Assembly (NCBI RefSeq): GCF_000758545.1
Contig: NZ_CP009279.1
Span: 6,448,001-6,512,000, forward strand
Length of the DNA stretch: 64,000 bases
Direction of reading: 5' to 3'
DNA from: Paenibacillus sp. FSL H7-0737
Lineage (GTDB): Bacteria; Bacillota; Bacilli; Paenibacillales; Paenibacillaceae
How positions within the stretch are numbered: position 1 is the first letter of the stretch; the number at the start of each line of letters is the position of its first letter. Below are positions 23,961 to 32,153 of the stretch, in pieces. Made by a program: the position numbers and the translations under genes. A model generated the notes under the pieces. The model saw only the letters and a program-made list of their open reading frames with translations. It did no database searches and was not told the DNA's origin.

Positions 23961-24811
23961 TGACAACTGAGCTTAATATCGCTTTTTCCCCTTGCCCTAA
24001 CGATACCTTTGTATTCCATGCCTGGGCACACGGGCTTGTCCCGAATGCACCACAGCTTAATGTAACCTATGCCGACATTGATATTACCAACACGCTTGCT
24101 GCTAATGGAGAGGGACCTGAAGTCCTTAAAATCTCCTATGCCGCTCTACCTTGGGTTCTTGAGCGCTACAAATTGCTGCCATGCGGCGGCGCACTGGGTC
24201 GTGGCTGCGGGCCGTTGCTTCTTACAGCAAGTGGCCCAACCGCGATTAAACGTCCCGAGAAGCTAGCTGGACGCCGAATTGCCGTACCTAGCGAACGTTC
24301 TACCGCTTATCTGCTCTTCAGATTATGGGCAGCACAGCATATAACGGGAGGGATTGGCGAAATCGTCGTCATGCCTTTCGATGAGATCATGCCTGCCGTA
24401 CGCGATGGACATATCGACGCTGGACTGGTAATTCACGAAGCCCGTTTTACTTACGCATCTTATGGTCTTAATATGCTGACTGACCTGGGCAGCTGGTGGG
24501 AAAGCGATACCGGACTGCCGATTCCACTCGGCGCGATCATTGCTCGCCGCGATCTGGATGCCGATGCCATCACTGGCTGGATTCGCAGCTCTCTACAATA
24601 TGCGTGGGATCATCCTACCGATTCTAGAGATTATGTGCTTAGCCACGCTCAAGAGCTGGCTCCAGAAGTGGCTAAATCACACATTGATCTCTATGTGAAC
24701 GACTTCTCGATGAATCTAGGCGATGACGGCTACGCTGCAATCACCTCCTTACTAAATCGTGCTGCAGCAGAAGGACTTGTACCTGCCATCGATCCTGCAT
24801 TACTTCGGTAG
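23960..24811 (+). CDS. mqnD: 1,4-dihydroxy-6-naphthoate synthase
   Basis: This 283-residue periplasmic-binding-fold enzyme has the MqnD signature NIAFSPCPNDTFVFHAWAHG, YADIDITNTLA and the catalytic-histidine stretch DAGLVIHEARFTY. It forms 1,4-dihydroxy-6-naphthoate from cyclic dehypoxanthine futalosine in menaquinone synthesis. It is coupled to mqnB by a TAATG overlap. Other mqn genes (A, C, E) are not in the window. A GC-rich terminator follows. Confidence 0.94.
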   Translation: MTTELNIAFSPCPNDTFVFHAWAHGLVPNAPQLNVTYADIDITNTLAANGEGPEVLKISYAALPWVLERYKLLPCGGALGRGCGPLLLTASGPTAIKRPEKLAGRRIAVPSERSTAYLLFRLWAAQHITGGIGEIVVMPFDEIMPAVRDGHIDAGLVIHEARFTYASYGLNMLTDLGSWWESDTGLPIPLGAIIARRDLDADAITGWIRSSLQYAWDHPTDSRDYVLSHAQELAPEVAKSHIDLYVNDFSMNLGDDGYAAITSLLNRAAAEGLVPAIDPALLR

Positions 24812-24858
24812 CATTTGCTAGACGTTCTTAGCGCACTTTAAAACTAGACATAACCCAC

Positions 24859-24898
24859 AATCCCCGGTACACCATAAGGTGTTCTCCGGGGATTTTTG
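24859..24898 (+). terminator. Terminator after mqnD
   Basis: AATCCCCGG pairs with CCGGGGATT around an 18-nt loop and is followed by TTTTGTTTG. It lies 48 nt after the mqnD stop codon and is immediately followed by repeat copy 2. Confidence 0.85.
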
Positions 24899-24901
24899 TT
24901 T

Positions 24902-25002
24902 GAAATATAAGAAAGTATAAGTTTCACACCATACTTTATGTCTTATATTTCTCGTTTAAACACTTGCCGTCCTTATAAGGACGCCGAAGGCATTTATGCT
25001 TG
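24902..25002 (-). repeat. Interspersed structured element, copy 2 (full length)
   Basis: Read on the minus strand it starts CAAGCATAAATGCC and ends CTTATATTTC, aligning end to end with copy 1 (8871-8970). The inner palindrome is CGTCCTTATAAGGACG (perfect). The 3' hairpin is GAAATATAAG with CTTATATTTC plus an inner AAAGTAT/ATACTTT stem that replaces the GGAT/ATCC pairs of copy 1. It sits between the mqnD terminator and the methyltransferase gene. Confidence 0.75.
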
Positions 25003-25104
25003 TTCTGAGTAACATTCCCCACGATTGCTTCGATCCATTATTTGGCATGGCGAAGCGATGGCTATACAATAGACCTATAAATAGGTTCTATGAAGGAGGA
25101 TCAC

Positions 25105-25926
25105 ATGATACCTGAAAACAATAGCAAACAAAACATCGATCGATTTCTCGGCTTTCAAGAGGACTATGACCGTTACCGTCCTGAAGCTCCTGGCATGATC
25201 ATCAAGCTGCTGACCGACTACTTAGGCAGCACACCTTCAGTCGTCGCAGATATAGGCTGCGGCACGGGCTTGTCTACTTTTCTGTGGAAGGATGTCGCGG
25301 ACAACGTAATTGGTATTGAACCGAATCCAGATATGCTGGGAAAAGCAATCGATAAATTAAGCCGGATAGAAGATCCTCAATCCATCACTTTTGTACAAGG
25401 TTATTCTAACCAGCTTCCACTTGCAGTGGACAGCGTAGACATAGTGACCTGCTCACAGTCATTCCACTGGATGGATCCTGAAAGCACACTTCGAGAAATC
25501 TCCCGGGTCTTGAGAACAGGTGGTGTCTTCGCTGCCTACGATTGCGACTGGCCTCTCCCCCTTCAACAGAAGGTAGAAGAACGTTACAACCAACTGATCT
25601 CCAAATCCGAGGAACTGCTCGCCTCACTCTTACCTGATGCTGAGAGAGCACATAAATGGGACAAAGAAGGGCATTTGTCACGGATTCAGGCTAGTGGAGC
25701 TTTCTCTTTTGCAAGAGAGATCGTATTTCATAATCTTGAGTCCTGCGATGCACAGCGCTATGTTGGACTCGCTCTAAGCCAAGGGGGTATAAGAACCGTT
25801 CTGAAGCAAGACGCTACCCTACTCAATCAGGACATTGCAGATTTCAGCGCTGCAGTTGAAGACCATTTTCAAGGACGCACCTTAGAGGTACTGATCAGCT
25901 ACCGAATGAGAATTGGCATCAAATAA
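25105..25926 (+). CDS. Class I SAM-dependent methyltransferase
   Basis: The 273-residue protein has motif I VADIGCGTGLSTF, an acidic ribose contact in GIEPNPDML, and TCSQSFHWMDPESTLREISR typical of methyltransferase domain 11. The substrate is unknown. An ATG at 25090 is in frame, but GGAGG lies between it and the ATG at 25105, which I use. No operon partner; a shared terminator follows. Confidence 0.85.
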   Translation: MIPENNSKQNIDRFLGFQEDYDRYRPEAPGMIIKLLTDYLGSTPSVVADIGCGTGLSTFLWKDVADNVIGIEPNPDMLGKAIDKLSRIEDPQSITFVQGYSNQLPLAVDSVDIVTCSQSFHWMDPESTLREISRVLRTGGVFAAYDCDWPLPLQQKVEERYNQLISKSEELLASLLPDAERAHKWDKEGHLSRIQASGAFSFAREIVFHNLESCDAQRYVGLALSQGGIRTVLKQDATLLNQDIADFSAAVEDHFQGRTLEVLISYRMRIGIK

Positions 25927-25948
25927 TTTCCGCCCTTAAGCGCAAAGA

Positions 25949-25990
25949 ACGCCCCGATTTTCCTTATAGGAGGAAAGTCGGAGCGTTTTC
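25949..25990. terminator. Bidirectional terminator between convergent genes
   Basis: AACGCcCCGAttTTCC and GGAAagTCGGaGCGTT pair around TTATAGGA-type loop sequence. T-runs flank both sides. It can serve the methyltransferase gene (plus) and the hydrolase gene (minus), whose stops are at 25926 and 25996. Confidence 0.75.
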
Positions 25991-25995
25991 TTATT

Positions 25996-26982
25996 TTATT
26001 TGACTTCTTCCATGAACAAATTTAGGTTCTCAACGATTTCCTTAGATCTGGAATGGTGTAAATAATGTCCGCCTTCGAATGTCATCACTTTTCCATGCAC
26101 AGATTCCTTAACTTGCCCTTCATGCAGAGGAATCCAATCTTTCACGGTTGTATTATTCGCTTGTATAAAGAATATAATGGGAAGGTTCTTGTCGAATTTC
26201 AACCCTCTGGCTGCGACAAAGTTAGGATATATATGTTCCATTTCATTTAAGGTAGTGGAATTATTCATATTTTTGAGCGATATCAATTTCATTTGTTTTT
26301 TGGTCTCATCATCAAATGGCAGTCCATCATAAGGGTCACCGCTTAATTGCAATCCCAATCTAATGATACCTGAATCTTTGAGCAGCTTTAATTTTTTTAT
26401 CGGGAATTTAACATCCATACCGCCTTGCTCAGGAACACTACTATCAACCCCTACAAATGCACTCACTTCGTTTGGATATTTCTTCGCATATTCCAATCCG
26501 TAAATACCTCCAATGGAGTGACCCATTAGAATATATTGGTCAATGTTTAGATTCTGTACGGCTTCATGAACCTCACTTATGATATTCGCTGTAGTTCGTT
26601 CCTTATCGGTCTCATCACTTAATCCATACCCAAACGGCTCAACCGCGACCACTTTGTAAAATGGTGATAACTCATCAATCAACGGCTTAAAATCAAGTGC
26701 TGGCGCTCCAGTTCCAAAGCCCGGGATAAGTACAATAGTCTGCTTCCCTTGTCCTTGGATCAAAACATTCATACTTTTTCCGTCAACAGGAACTAACTGA
26801 CCATATTGATGTATTTTTTTCTGATCAGATTTGTTGCTAATCACATTAACTGTATAAACAACAGCTAGAAAAAGCACGATCAAAATCACTATTGCTCCTA
26901 ATATTTTAAGCAACAAGTTACGTACTTTATGCTTTTTCTTTTCATTCCCCGTTTTTATTACCTCTGTTTGTGTCACCCTCAT
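25996..26982 (-). CDS. Membrane-anchored alpha/beta hydrolase
   Basis: The 328-residue protein has a basic N-terminus, one transmembrane segment at about residues 23-47 and an extracytoplasmic alpha/beta hydrolase domain. The oxyanion region is IPGFGTGAPALD, the nucleophile elbow GHSIGGIYGLEYA, and the final histidine in GGHYLHHSRS. The substrate is unknown. The ribosome site AGGAG is only 3 nt from the ATG, so the true start could be different. The gene is visibly more AT-rich than its neighbours and is monocistronic. Confidence 0.82.
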   Translation of the reverse strand: MRVTQTEVIKTGNEKKKHKVRNLLLKILGAIVILIVLFLAVVYTVNVISNKSDQKKIHQYGQLVPVDGKSMNVLIQGQGKQTIVLIPGFGTGAPALDFKPLIDELSPFYKVVAVEPFGYGLSDETDKERTTANIISEVHEAVQNLNIDQYILMGHSIGGIYGLEYAKKYPNEVSAFVGVDSSVPEQGGMDVKFPIKKLKLLKDSGIIRLGLQLSGDPYDGLPFDDETKKQMKLISLKNMNNSTTLNEMEHIYPNFVAARGLKFDKNLPIIFFIQANNTTVKDWIPLHEGQVKESVHGKVMTFEGGHYLHHSRSKEIVENLNLFMEEVK

Positions 26983-27093
26983 CTTCTCCTGTCCTAATCT
27001 ATTTATTATGTCGCCTTAACGTTTCGCTAATGAGATCTTAACCAACGATGATGTACTCCTCATGACCACAATATGAACTAAATATGAATAGGC

Positions 27094-27149
27094 AAAAAAA
27101 AATACTACGGCAGCGCAAGCAAGAAATCTTACCTGTGCTACCGTAGTAT
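27094..27149 (-). terminator. Terminator after sensor kinase gene
   Basis: ATACTACGGcAGC pairs with GCTaCCGTAGTAT. On the minus strand it ends in a run of eight or more T. It lies about 50 nt downstream of the histidine kinase stop. Confidence 0.88.
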
Positions 27150-27199
27150 GAACAATGAGGCGCGCGTTCAACCCCTCGCAAAATATCCTTGAACGATAA

Positions 27200-28567
27200 T
27201 TATTCTGTCGGCACTATAATTGGTAAGGTGACGATGAAGGTCGTTCCTTGGCTAGGTTCGCTTTCCACTCGGATATCCCCTTTATGAAGCGATACGATCT
27301 GTTTAACAATGGCTAGTCCCATCCCGCTACCGCCATACTTGCGACTGTGAGAACGATCAGCTTTAAAGAAGCGTTCAAATATACGTTCTTGGTCCTCGGG
27401 AGAAATACCAATGCCAGTGTCGGATATTCGGACGATTACATTGTCCAAATCTTGTTTGATGCTGACGTTAATCACACTGTCATCCTTGGAGAACTTGATG
27501 CTATTTCCAAGGAGATTCGTCCACACCTGACTTAACAGATCATGGTCTGCACATACGATTACTGATTTCAAATCAAGTTCAAAACTAATGTTGCGTGCCG
27601 ACCATTGGGGCTGTATCGCCACGATTACACGTCTGATCTGTTCGTCAAGACTGAACGTGATAAGCCGCAGTTGTTGGGATTGCGATTCAAGCAAGCTCAG
27701 CTTTAACAAACTATCGCTCATCTTGGACATCCGCTCCGCTTCAGCAATAATAATGTCGAGATAACGATTCCGTTCATCCTCTGTGAGGGCTACTTTCTTG
27801 AGCGCAATAGCATAACCAGATATCGAGGTAAGCGGAGACTGAACCTCATGCGACACATTCGTTACGAACTCCCTACGCATTTGCTCAAGGTGCTGCAGAT
27901 CGTGCATCATTTCCTCGAAGCTATTAGCCAAGGTACCTAGCTCACCCATCTGCTTAATATTCAATTCGACATTAAAATCCCCAGTTGCTATACGCCTAGT
28001 TGCCTTTGTAAGCCTTTTGATCGGTCTCACTAAGAACATAGAAGCGACCAGTATCAATACGCTTCCCGTTATTAACGAATACGCCAAAAAATTAAATAGC
28101 AGATTCCTCGTAGAAGACAAAGTAGGAGGCACAATCGGCTCCACAAACATCGCCTTCGTTCCCATTTCAGTTTTCAAAGGTAGTCCTAAGAGGTTGGAAG
28201 AACCTATACTCGGTTTAACTTGAACAGCTTCACCAGCCAATACTTTCTTCAGTTGCTCCCTAGTCACGGTAACAGGGCTCTCTCCATTAAGCACTCCGTA
28301 AGACTCAAACTGACCGTTCTCATCGTAAATTCGAATATGGTAGGAATCAAGCTGCTTCATTCCACTTATAAGAACATCCGCTTCACGTGATGGTAAGGTT
28401 TCGTATATCCGGGCGATGTCCTGACCAAAGCGAAGTAAGGGAATTCGCAGGTTTTCGTTTAATTTATCTTGAAATACCCAGGTTGTCACAAATAGAGAAA
28501 TCAGTGTGCCTCCGATCACGGAGACTAGAAAGGTCAGAACAACACGTGTATATAACGATTTGATCAT
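27200..28567 (-). CDS. Sensor histidine kinase with HAMP domain
   Basis: The 455-residue kinase has two transmembrane segments (about 8-30 and 162-185) flanking an extracellular sensor region, a HAMP domain at about 180-235, a HisKA domain with phospho-acceptor His240 in NVSHEVQSPL, and an HATPase domain (LLGNSIKFSKDD, SDTGIGI, KYGGSGMGLAIVK). The H-box reads HEVQSP rather than the usual HELRTP. It overlaps its response regulator by 4 nt. Size and layout resemble the heme sensor HssS, but no hrtAB-type export genes are adjacent, so I do not name it. Confidence 0.88.
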   Translation of the reverse strand: MIKSLYTRVVLTFLVSVIGGTLISLFVTTWVFQDKLNENLRIPLLRFGQDIARIYETLPSREADVLISGMKQLDSYHIRIYDENGQFESYGVLNGESPVTVTREQLKKVLAGEAVQVKPSIGSSNLLGLPLKTEMGTKAMFVEPIVPPTLSSTRNLLFNFLAYSLITGSVLILVASMFLVRPIKRLTKATRRIATGDFNVELNIKQMGELGTLANSFEEMMHDLQHLEQMRREFVTNVSHEVQSPLTSISGYAIALKKVALTEDERNRYLDIIIAEAERMSKMSDSLLKLSLLESQSQQLRLITFSLDEQIRRVIVAIQPQWSARNISFELDLKSVIVCADHDLLSQVWTNLLGNSIKFSKDDSVINVSIKQDLDNVIVRISDTGIGISPEDQERIFERFFKADRSHSRKYGGSGMGLAIVKQIVSLHKGDIRVESEPSQGTTFIVTLPIIVPTE

Positions 28568-29238
28568 TCATATACCTCAAGCCGGTAGCCAAGTCCACGG
28601 ACCGTCTCAATGCGAAAATCAGGTGTAGACGCGAACCGTTCGCGCAGACGTTTGATATGCACATCTATCGTTCGATCGTCTCCAGCGTAATCAATCCCCC
28701 AAATCTGATCGATTAACTGCTCGCGCGTATAGACTTGTCCGGGTGTTCCAGCGAGCTTATACAGCAATTCGAACTCCTTGAGTGGCAACGTGAATGACTC
28801 TGTTCCTCTCATCACCTTATAGGTTTGCCGATCAAGGACGACGTTGCCGAACTGGATCGTCTGAGTGGAACCAATCTTGTATCGCTTCAATAAGGATCTA
28901 ACACGAACCGTCAACTCCAGCGGATCGAATGGCTTCGTCAAATAATCGTCTGTCCCCAGTTCGAAGCCCTTCACCTTCTCCCAGGTTTCACCTCTCGCAG
29001 TTAGCATAAGTAAGGGAAGATCCGGATTGGCTTTTCGGAGCTCTTTACATAACGTCCACCCATCCATAATCGGCATCATGATATCGAGTACAACAAGATC
29101 AACCTGCTTTGAGGCGTAAACGGCTAACGCTTCTTTGCCGTCTGCAGCTTCGGCTGTATCAAATCCGTCGTTACGTAGAAATAAACAGACGAGTTCGCGA
29201 ATGTTCGCGTCGTCGTCAGCAACTAGTATAGTAGGCAT
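28564..29238 (-). CDS. OmpR-family response regulator
   Basis: The 224-residue protein has a receiver domain with Asp52 as phosphorylation site (LVVLDIMMPIMDGW), Lys in YLTKPFDPLE, and a C-terminal winged helix (about 125-224; REQLIDQIWGIDYAGDDRTI, HIKRLRERF). It is translated first and overlaps the kinase start by 4 nt (ATGA). The C-terminus resembles the HssR branch of the family. Target genes are not evident; potABCD lies upstream behind its own terminator. Confidence 0.9.
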   Translation of the reverse strand: MPTILVADDDANIRELVCLFLRNDGFDTAEAADGKEALAVYASKQVDLVVLDIMMPIMDGWTLCKELRKANPDLPLLMLTARGETWEKVKGFELGTDDYLTKPFDPLELTVRVRSLLKRYKIGSTQTIQFGNVVLDRQTYKVMRGTESFTLPLKEFELLYKLAGTPGQVYTREQLIDQIWGIDYAGDDRTIDVHIKRLRERFASTPDFRIETVRGLGYRLEVYE

Positions 29239-29294
29239 TCGTACCCTCTTTTCCTGTTATCCATCCTAGCCATTATACTACAATATACTTTCAG

Positions 29295-29375
29295 CCAAGA
29301 AGGAACGCCTTCGGCATCATTTAAAGGGTGATGATCGTTTCACGAAAGCGCAAAACTTATACTTTCTTATCTTTC
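29295..29375 (+). repeat. Interspersed structured element, copy 3 (degraded)
   Basis: The segment keeps AACGCCTTCGGCATC in its left part and CAAAACTTATACTTTCTTAT in its right part, both matching copy 2, but the central CCTTATAAGG palindrome is lost and the ends are worn. It lies between the pot operon terminator and the response regulator promoter region. Confidence 0.55.
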
Positions 29376-29379
29376 AAAA

Positions 29380-29418
29380 AAGAGCGTCTAACACGGTAAT
29401 CCGCATGTAGACGCTCTT
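29380..29418 (-). terminator. Terminator of the potABCD operon
   Basis: AAGAGCGTCTA and TAGACGCTCTT form an 11-bp perfect stem around a 17-nt loop. On the minus strand it continues into TTTTTTG. It begins 30 nt after the potD stop. Confidence 0.9.
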
Positions 29419-29447
29419 GAAGTCGTTTGACTTTACCTCCAAACGAC

Positions 29448-30521
29448 TTACTTTTTATTCATCTTAAACTTCAGGAAGAGCTCATTGTAATGAGCAAGCA
29501 TCCGTTTGCCAAGATTATCATACACCTCAAGCCGATCCGTAATCTCAGCAGGCGGGTAGAAACGGGTATCCTCGGAAGTTTCCTTCGGAAGTAGCTCCAG
29601 CGCAGGGATGTTAGGTGTAGAATAACCTACGTATTCTGCATTCTTAGCCGCTACATCTGGGCGAAGCATGAAGTTAATGAACTTATGCGCTCCATCCACA
29701 TTATCCGCAGTTCGTGGAATGACCATGTTATCAAACCACTTGTTCGAACCTTCCTCAGGCACTACATAATCCAATTTATCATTCTCATCCATGATCTCAG
29801 AAGCATCACCGGACCACACAATCCCAACGGCAGCCTCTTCATTGGCAAGCAGCATCTTGATCTCATCTCCGACAATCGCCTTAACGTTAGGAGACAGCCT
29901 ATTCAGCTTGGTCAGTGCTTCTTGCAGGTGAGCCTCATCCCGGTCATTAACGGAATAGTGCAGGCTGTTCAAAGCCATACCCATCACTTCGCGTGCTCCA
30001 TCCACCAAGAAAATGTTGTTCTTCAGCCTGCTGTCCCAGAGGGAATCCCAGCTGGTGAAGTCCATCCCTTTGGTCATCTCCGGGTTGAAGATAATCCCGA
30101 CGGTTCCCCAGAAGTAAGGCACGGAATACTTGTTGCCAGGATCGAAGGAAAGGTCCATAAACCGCGGATCAACATTCTTTAGATTCGGAACCTTGCTATG
30201 ATCCAGCGGTATGAGCAAATTTTCTTCTTTCATCTTAGCAATAGCGTAATCCGAAGGAATTACGACATCAAAAGTAGTTCCACCCTGCTCCACTTTAGTT
30301 AGCATAGCTTCATTAGAGTCAAAAGTTTGGTAAATGACCGTTAATCCGGTCTCTTTTTCAAATTCCTTCAACAGATCAGGATCGACATAGTCGCCCCAGT
30401 TATAGATAGTCAGTGTATTCCCTCCGGAATAGCCCTCTCTCGAGTTCATCCAGGAGCCCAAGTACATTAGAGCGAATGCCGTGATCATGATCGCCAAAAA
30501 AGCATTTACCAGCTGTTTCAT
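29448..30521 (-). CDS. potD: Spermidine/putrescine ABC transporter substrate-binding protein
   Basis: The 357-residue protein binds polyamines outside the membrane. It has an N-terminal hydrophobic segment (residues 6-24), then the PotD start LTIYNWGDYVDPDLLKEFEK, and polyamine-site stretches (TFDSNEAML, VPYFWGTVGI, IVWSGDASEI). There is no lipobox cysteine, so it appears anchored by an uncleaved or normally cleaved signal segment. It is the last gene of potABCD, overlapping potC by 4 nt, and a strong terminator follows. Confidence 0.93.
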   Translation of the reverse strand: MKQLVNAFLAIMITAFALMYLGSWMNSREGYSGGNTLTIYNWGDYVDPDLLKEFEKETGLTVIYQTFDSNEAMLTKVEQGGTTFDVVIPSDYAIAKMKEENLLIPLDHSKVPNLKNVDPRFMDLSFDPGNKYSVPYFWGTVGIIFNPEMTKGMDFTSWDSLWDSRLKNNIFLVDGAREVMGMALNSLHYSVNDRDEAHLQEALTKLNRLSPNVKAIVGDEIKMLLANEEAAVGIVWSGDASEIMDENDKLDYVVPEEGSNKWFDNMVIPRTADNVDGAHKFINFMLRPDVAAKNAEYVGYSTPNIPALELLPKETSEDTRFYPPAEITDRLEVYDNLGKRMLAHYNELFLKFKMNKK

Positions 30522-31351
30522 CTAGGCACCCCCGCTTCCGCCACTGGCTCCGCCACAGCTTCCGAGGTATTCTGACGGTTCTTCTTAAGGGTCAGGAAGT
30601 AATAACCGACAACGAGCAGTATCGTGAACAGGAAGATCAATGTCGATAGCGCATTAATGGATAACGACACCCCTTGCCGAGCTCTGGAATAAATCTCAAC
30701 CGATAGCGTCGAATAACCATTACCCGTTACGAAGAACGTAACTGCAAAGTCATCCAGTGAATACGTAAGTGCCATGAAGAATCCACTAAAGATCCCCGGT
30801 TTGATAATCGGCAGAATAACCTTAGTCAGAACATCCTTGCGGCTTGCGCCAAGGTCACGTGCGGCATCCGTCAGTGAAGGACTCATATCCTGTAAATGCG
30901 GCAGAATCATCAACACGGCAATCGGTACACTGAACGCGACATGCGAAAGCAGGACGGACACGAAGCCAAGCTTGATGCCTGCAATGGTGAACAAGATCAG
31001 GAACGATGCACCGATAATGACATCCGGACTAACGATCAACACGTTGTTCAGAGATAACAAGGTGTTTTTAGCACGGCGGTTCTGTACACTCTTAATGGCC
31101 AATGCACCAATAATAGCGATAAGCGTGGCGATAGCCGAGGACAGAAGCGCGATTACAAGCGTGTTAATCATGATGATAATCAGACGTGTATCCTGAAGGA
31201 CCTCACGGTAGTAATCCAACGTAAAGCCCTCGAACTTGTGCATCGTCCCCCCGCTGTTGAACGAATAGTACATCAAATAGAAGATTGGCGCATACAGAAC
31301 AGCGAACACTAGCACTAGGTACAGATTGGAGAACCCGTTTTTATTTCTCAT
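30518..31351 (-). CDS. potC: Spermidine/putrescine ABC transporter permease PotC
   Basis: The 277-residue permease has six transmembrane segments and the EAA loop DAARDLGASRKDVLTKVILP. It forms the channel with PotB. The family pattern YSLDDFAVTFFVTG is present near residue 195. It overlaps potB by 11 nt and potD by 4 nt, so the operon is tightly coupled. Confidence 0.93.
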   Translation of the reverse strand: MRNKNGFSNLYLVLVFAVLYAPIFYLMYYSFNSGGTMHKFEGFTLDYYREVLQDTRLIIIMINTLVIALLSSAIATLIAIIGALAIKSVQNRRAKNTLLSLNNVLIVSPDVIIGASFLILFTIAGIKLGFVSVLLSHVAFSVPIAVLMILPHLQDMSPSLTDAARDLGASRKDVLTKVILPIIKPGIFSGFFMALTYSLDDFAVTFFVTGNGYSTLSVEIYSRARQGVSLSINALSTLIFLFTILLVVGYYFLTLKKNRQNTSEAVAEPVAEAGVPR

Positions 31352-32153
31352 TCCGCACCCCTTTCCGCGATCCGCCGGTAATAATCATAAACAGCGCCAT
31401 AATAGCAATCAGAAACACTGCGACCGTGGAGCCCATGCCCCAGTCCTGTGTGACCAGAAAATGCTGCTCAATCGCAGTACCGAGTGTAATGACCCTGTTG
31501 CCTGCAATCAGACGAGTAATCATAAACAGGGACAGCGCTGGTATGAATACCGCCATACAACCGGAACGTACACCCGAAATGGTCAATGGAAAAATAACGC
31601 GCCGGAACGTCGTCCAGCCTGAAGCACCCAGATCACGTGCCGCATCCAGCAAGGATAAATTAAGATCCTCCAAAGCGCTGTAGATCGGCAAGATCATGAA
31701 TGGGATAAAGATATACACAGATACAAATACAAAGCTGAAGCCCGTAAACAAAATTTGCTGTTCTCCGATTCCAAGCAGATCAAAGAAATTGTTGATTGGT
31801 CCGAACGTACCAAATATGCCGATAAAAGCGTAAGTTTTCAGCAGTAAATTAATCCATGTCGGTAAAATAATCAGCAATAACCATAGCTGCTTATGCTTCG
31901 TTCTCGTCAACAGATATGCCGCCGGATAGGCGACCAGCAAAGAGAATGCTGTAATCAAAAACGCATACCAGAATGAGGTCAGCGTCATTTTTAAGTACAC
32001 AGGTGTAAAGAAGTTCACGTAGTTATCTAGCGTAAGATGCCCATCCAGATCAAATAGAGAATAATAGATGACAAGCAGTACTGGTGCGATTACAAACAAG
32101 GCGATCCACAGGTAATAAGGGATGAGATAATACGATCTGCCCTTATTCTTCAT
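31341..32153 (-). CDS. potB: Spermidine/putrescine ABC transporter permease PotB
   Basis: The 270-residue permease starts MKNKGRSYYLIPYYLWIALF and has six transmembrane segments with the EAA loop DAARDLGASGWTTFRRVIFP. The ATG at 32153 overlaps the potA end by 11 nt and has GAGGTGGAG upstream within potA. A longer in-frame extension exists upstream but lacks similarity and overlaps potA heavily, so I reject it. Confidence 0.92.
   Translation of the reverse strand: MKNKGRSYYLIPYYLWIALFVIAPVLLVIYYSLFDLDGHLTLDNYVNFFTPVYLKMTLTSFWYAFLITAFSLLVAYPAAYLLTRTKHKQLWLLLIILPTWINLLLKTYAFIGIFGTFGPINNFFDLLGIGEQQILFTGFSFVFVSVYIFIPFMILPIYSALEDLNLSLLDAARDLGASGWTTFRRVIFPLTISGVRSGCMAVFIPALSLFMITRLIAGNRVITLGTAIEQHFLVTQDWGMGSTVAVFLIAIMALFMIITGGSRKGVRNEK

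Noticed and set aside
23471..24031. 186-codon minus-strand open frame across mqnB
   Set aside because: Shadow of the very GC-rich mqnB gene; high GC reduces stop codons on the opposite strand.
27200..29238. Naming the two-component pair HssRS (heme sensing)
   Set aside because: Length and domain order are similar, but no hrtAB exporter genes are adjacent and the sensor domain similarity is weak.
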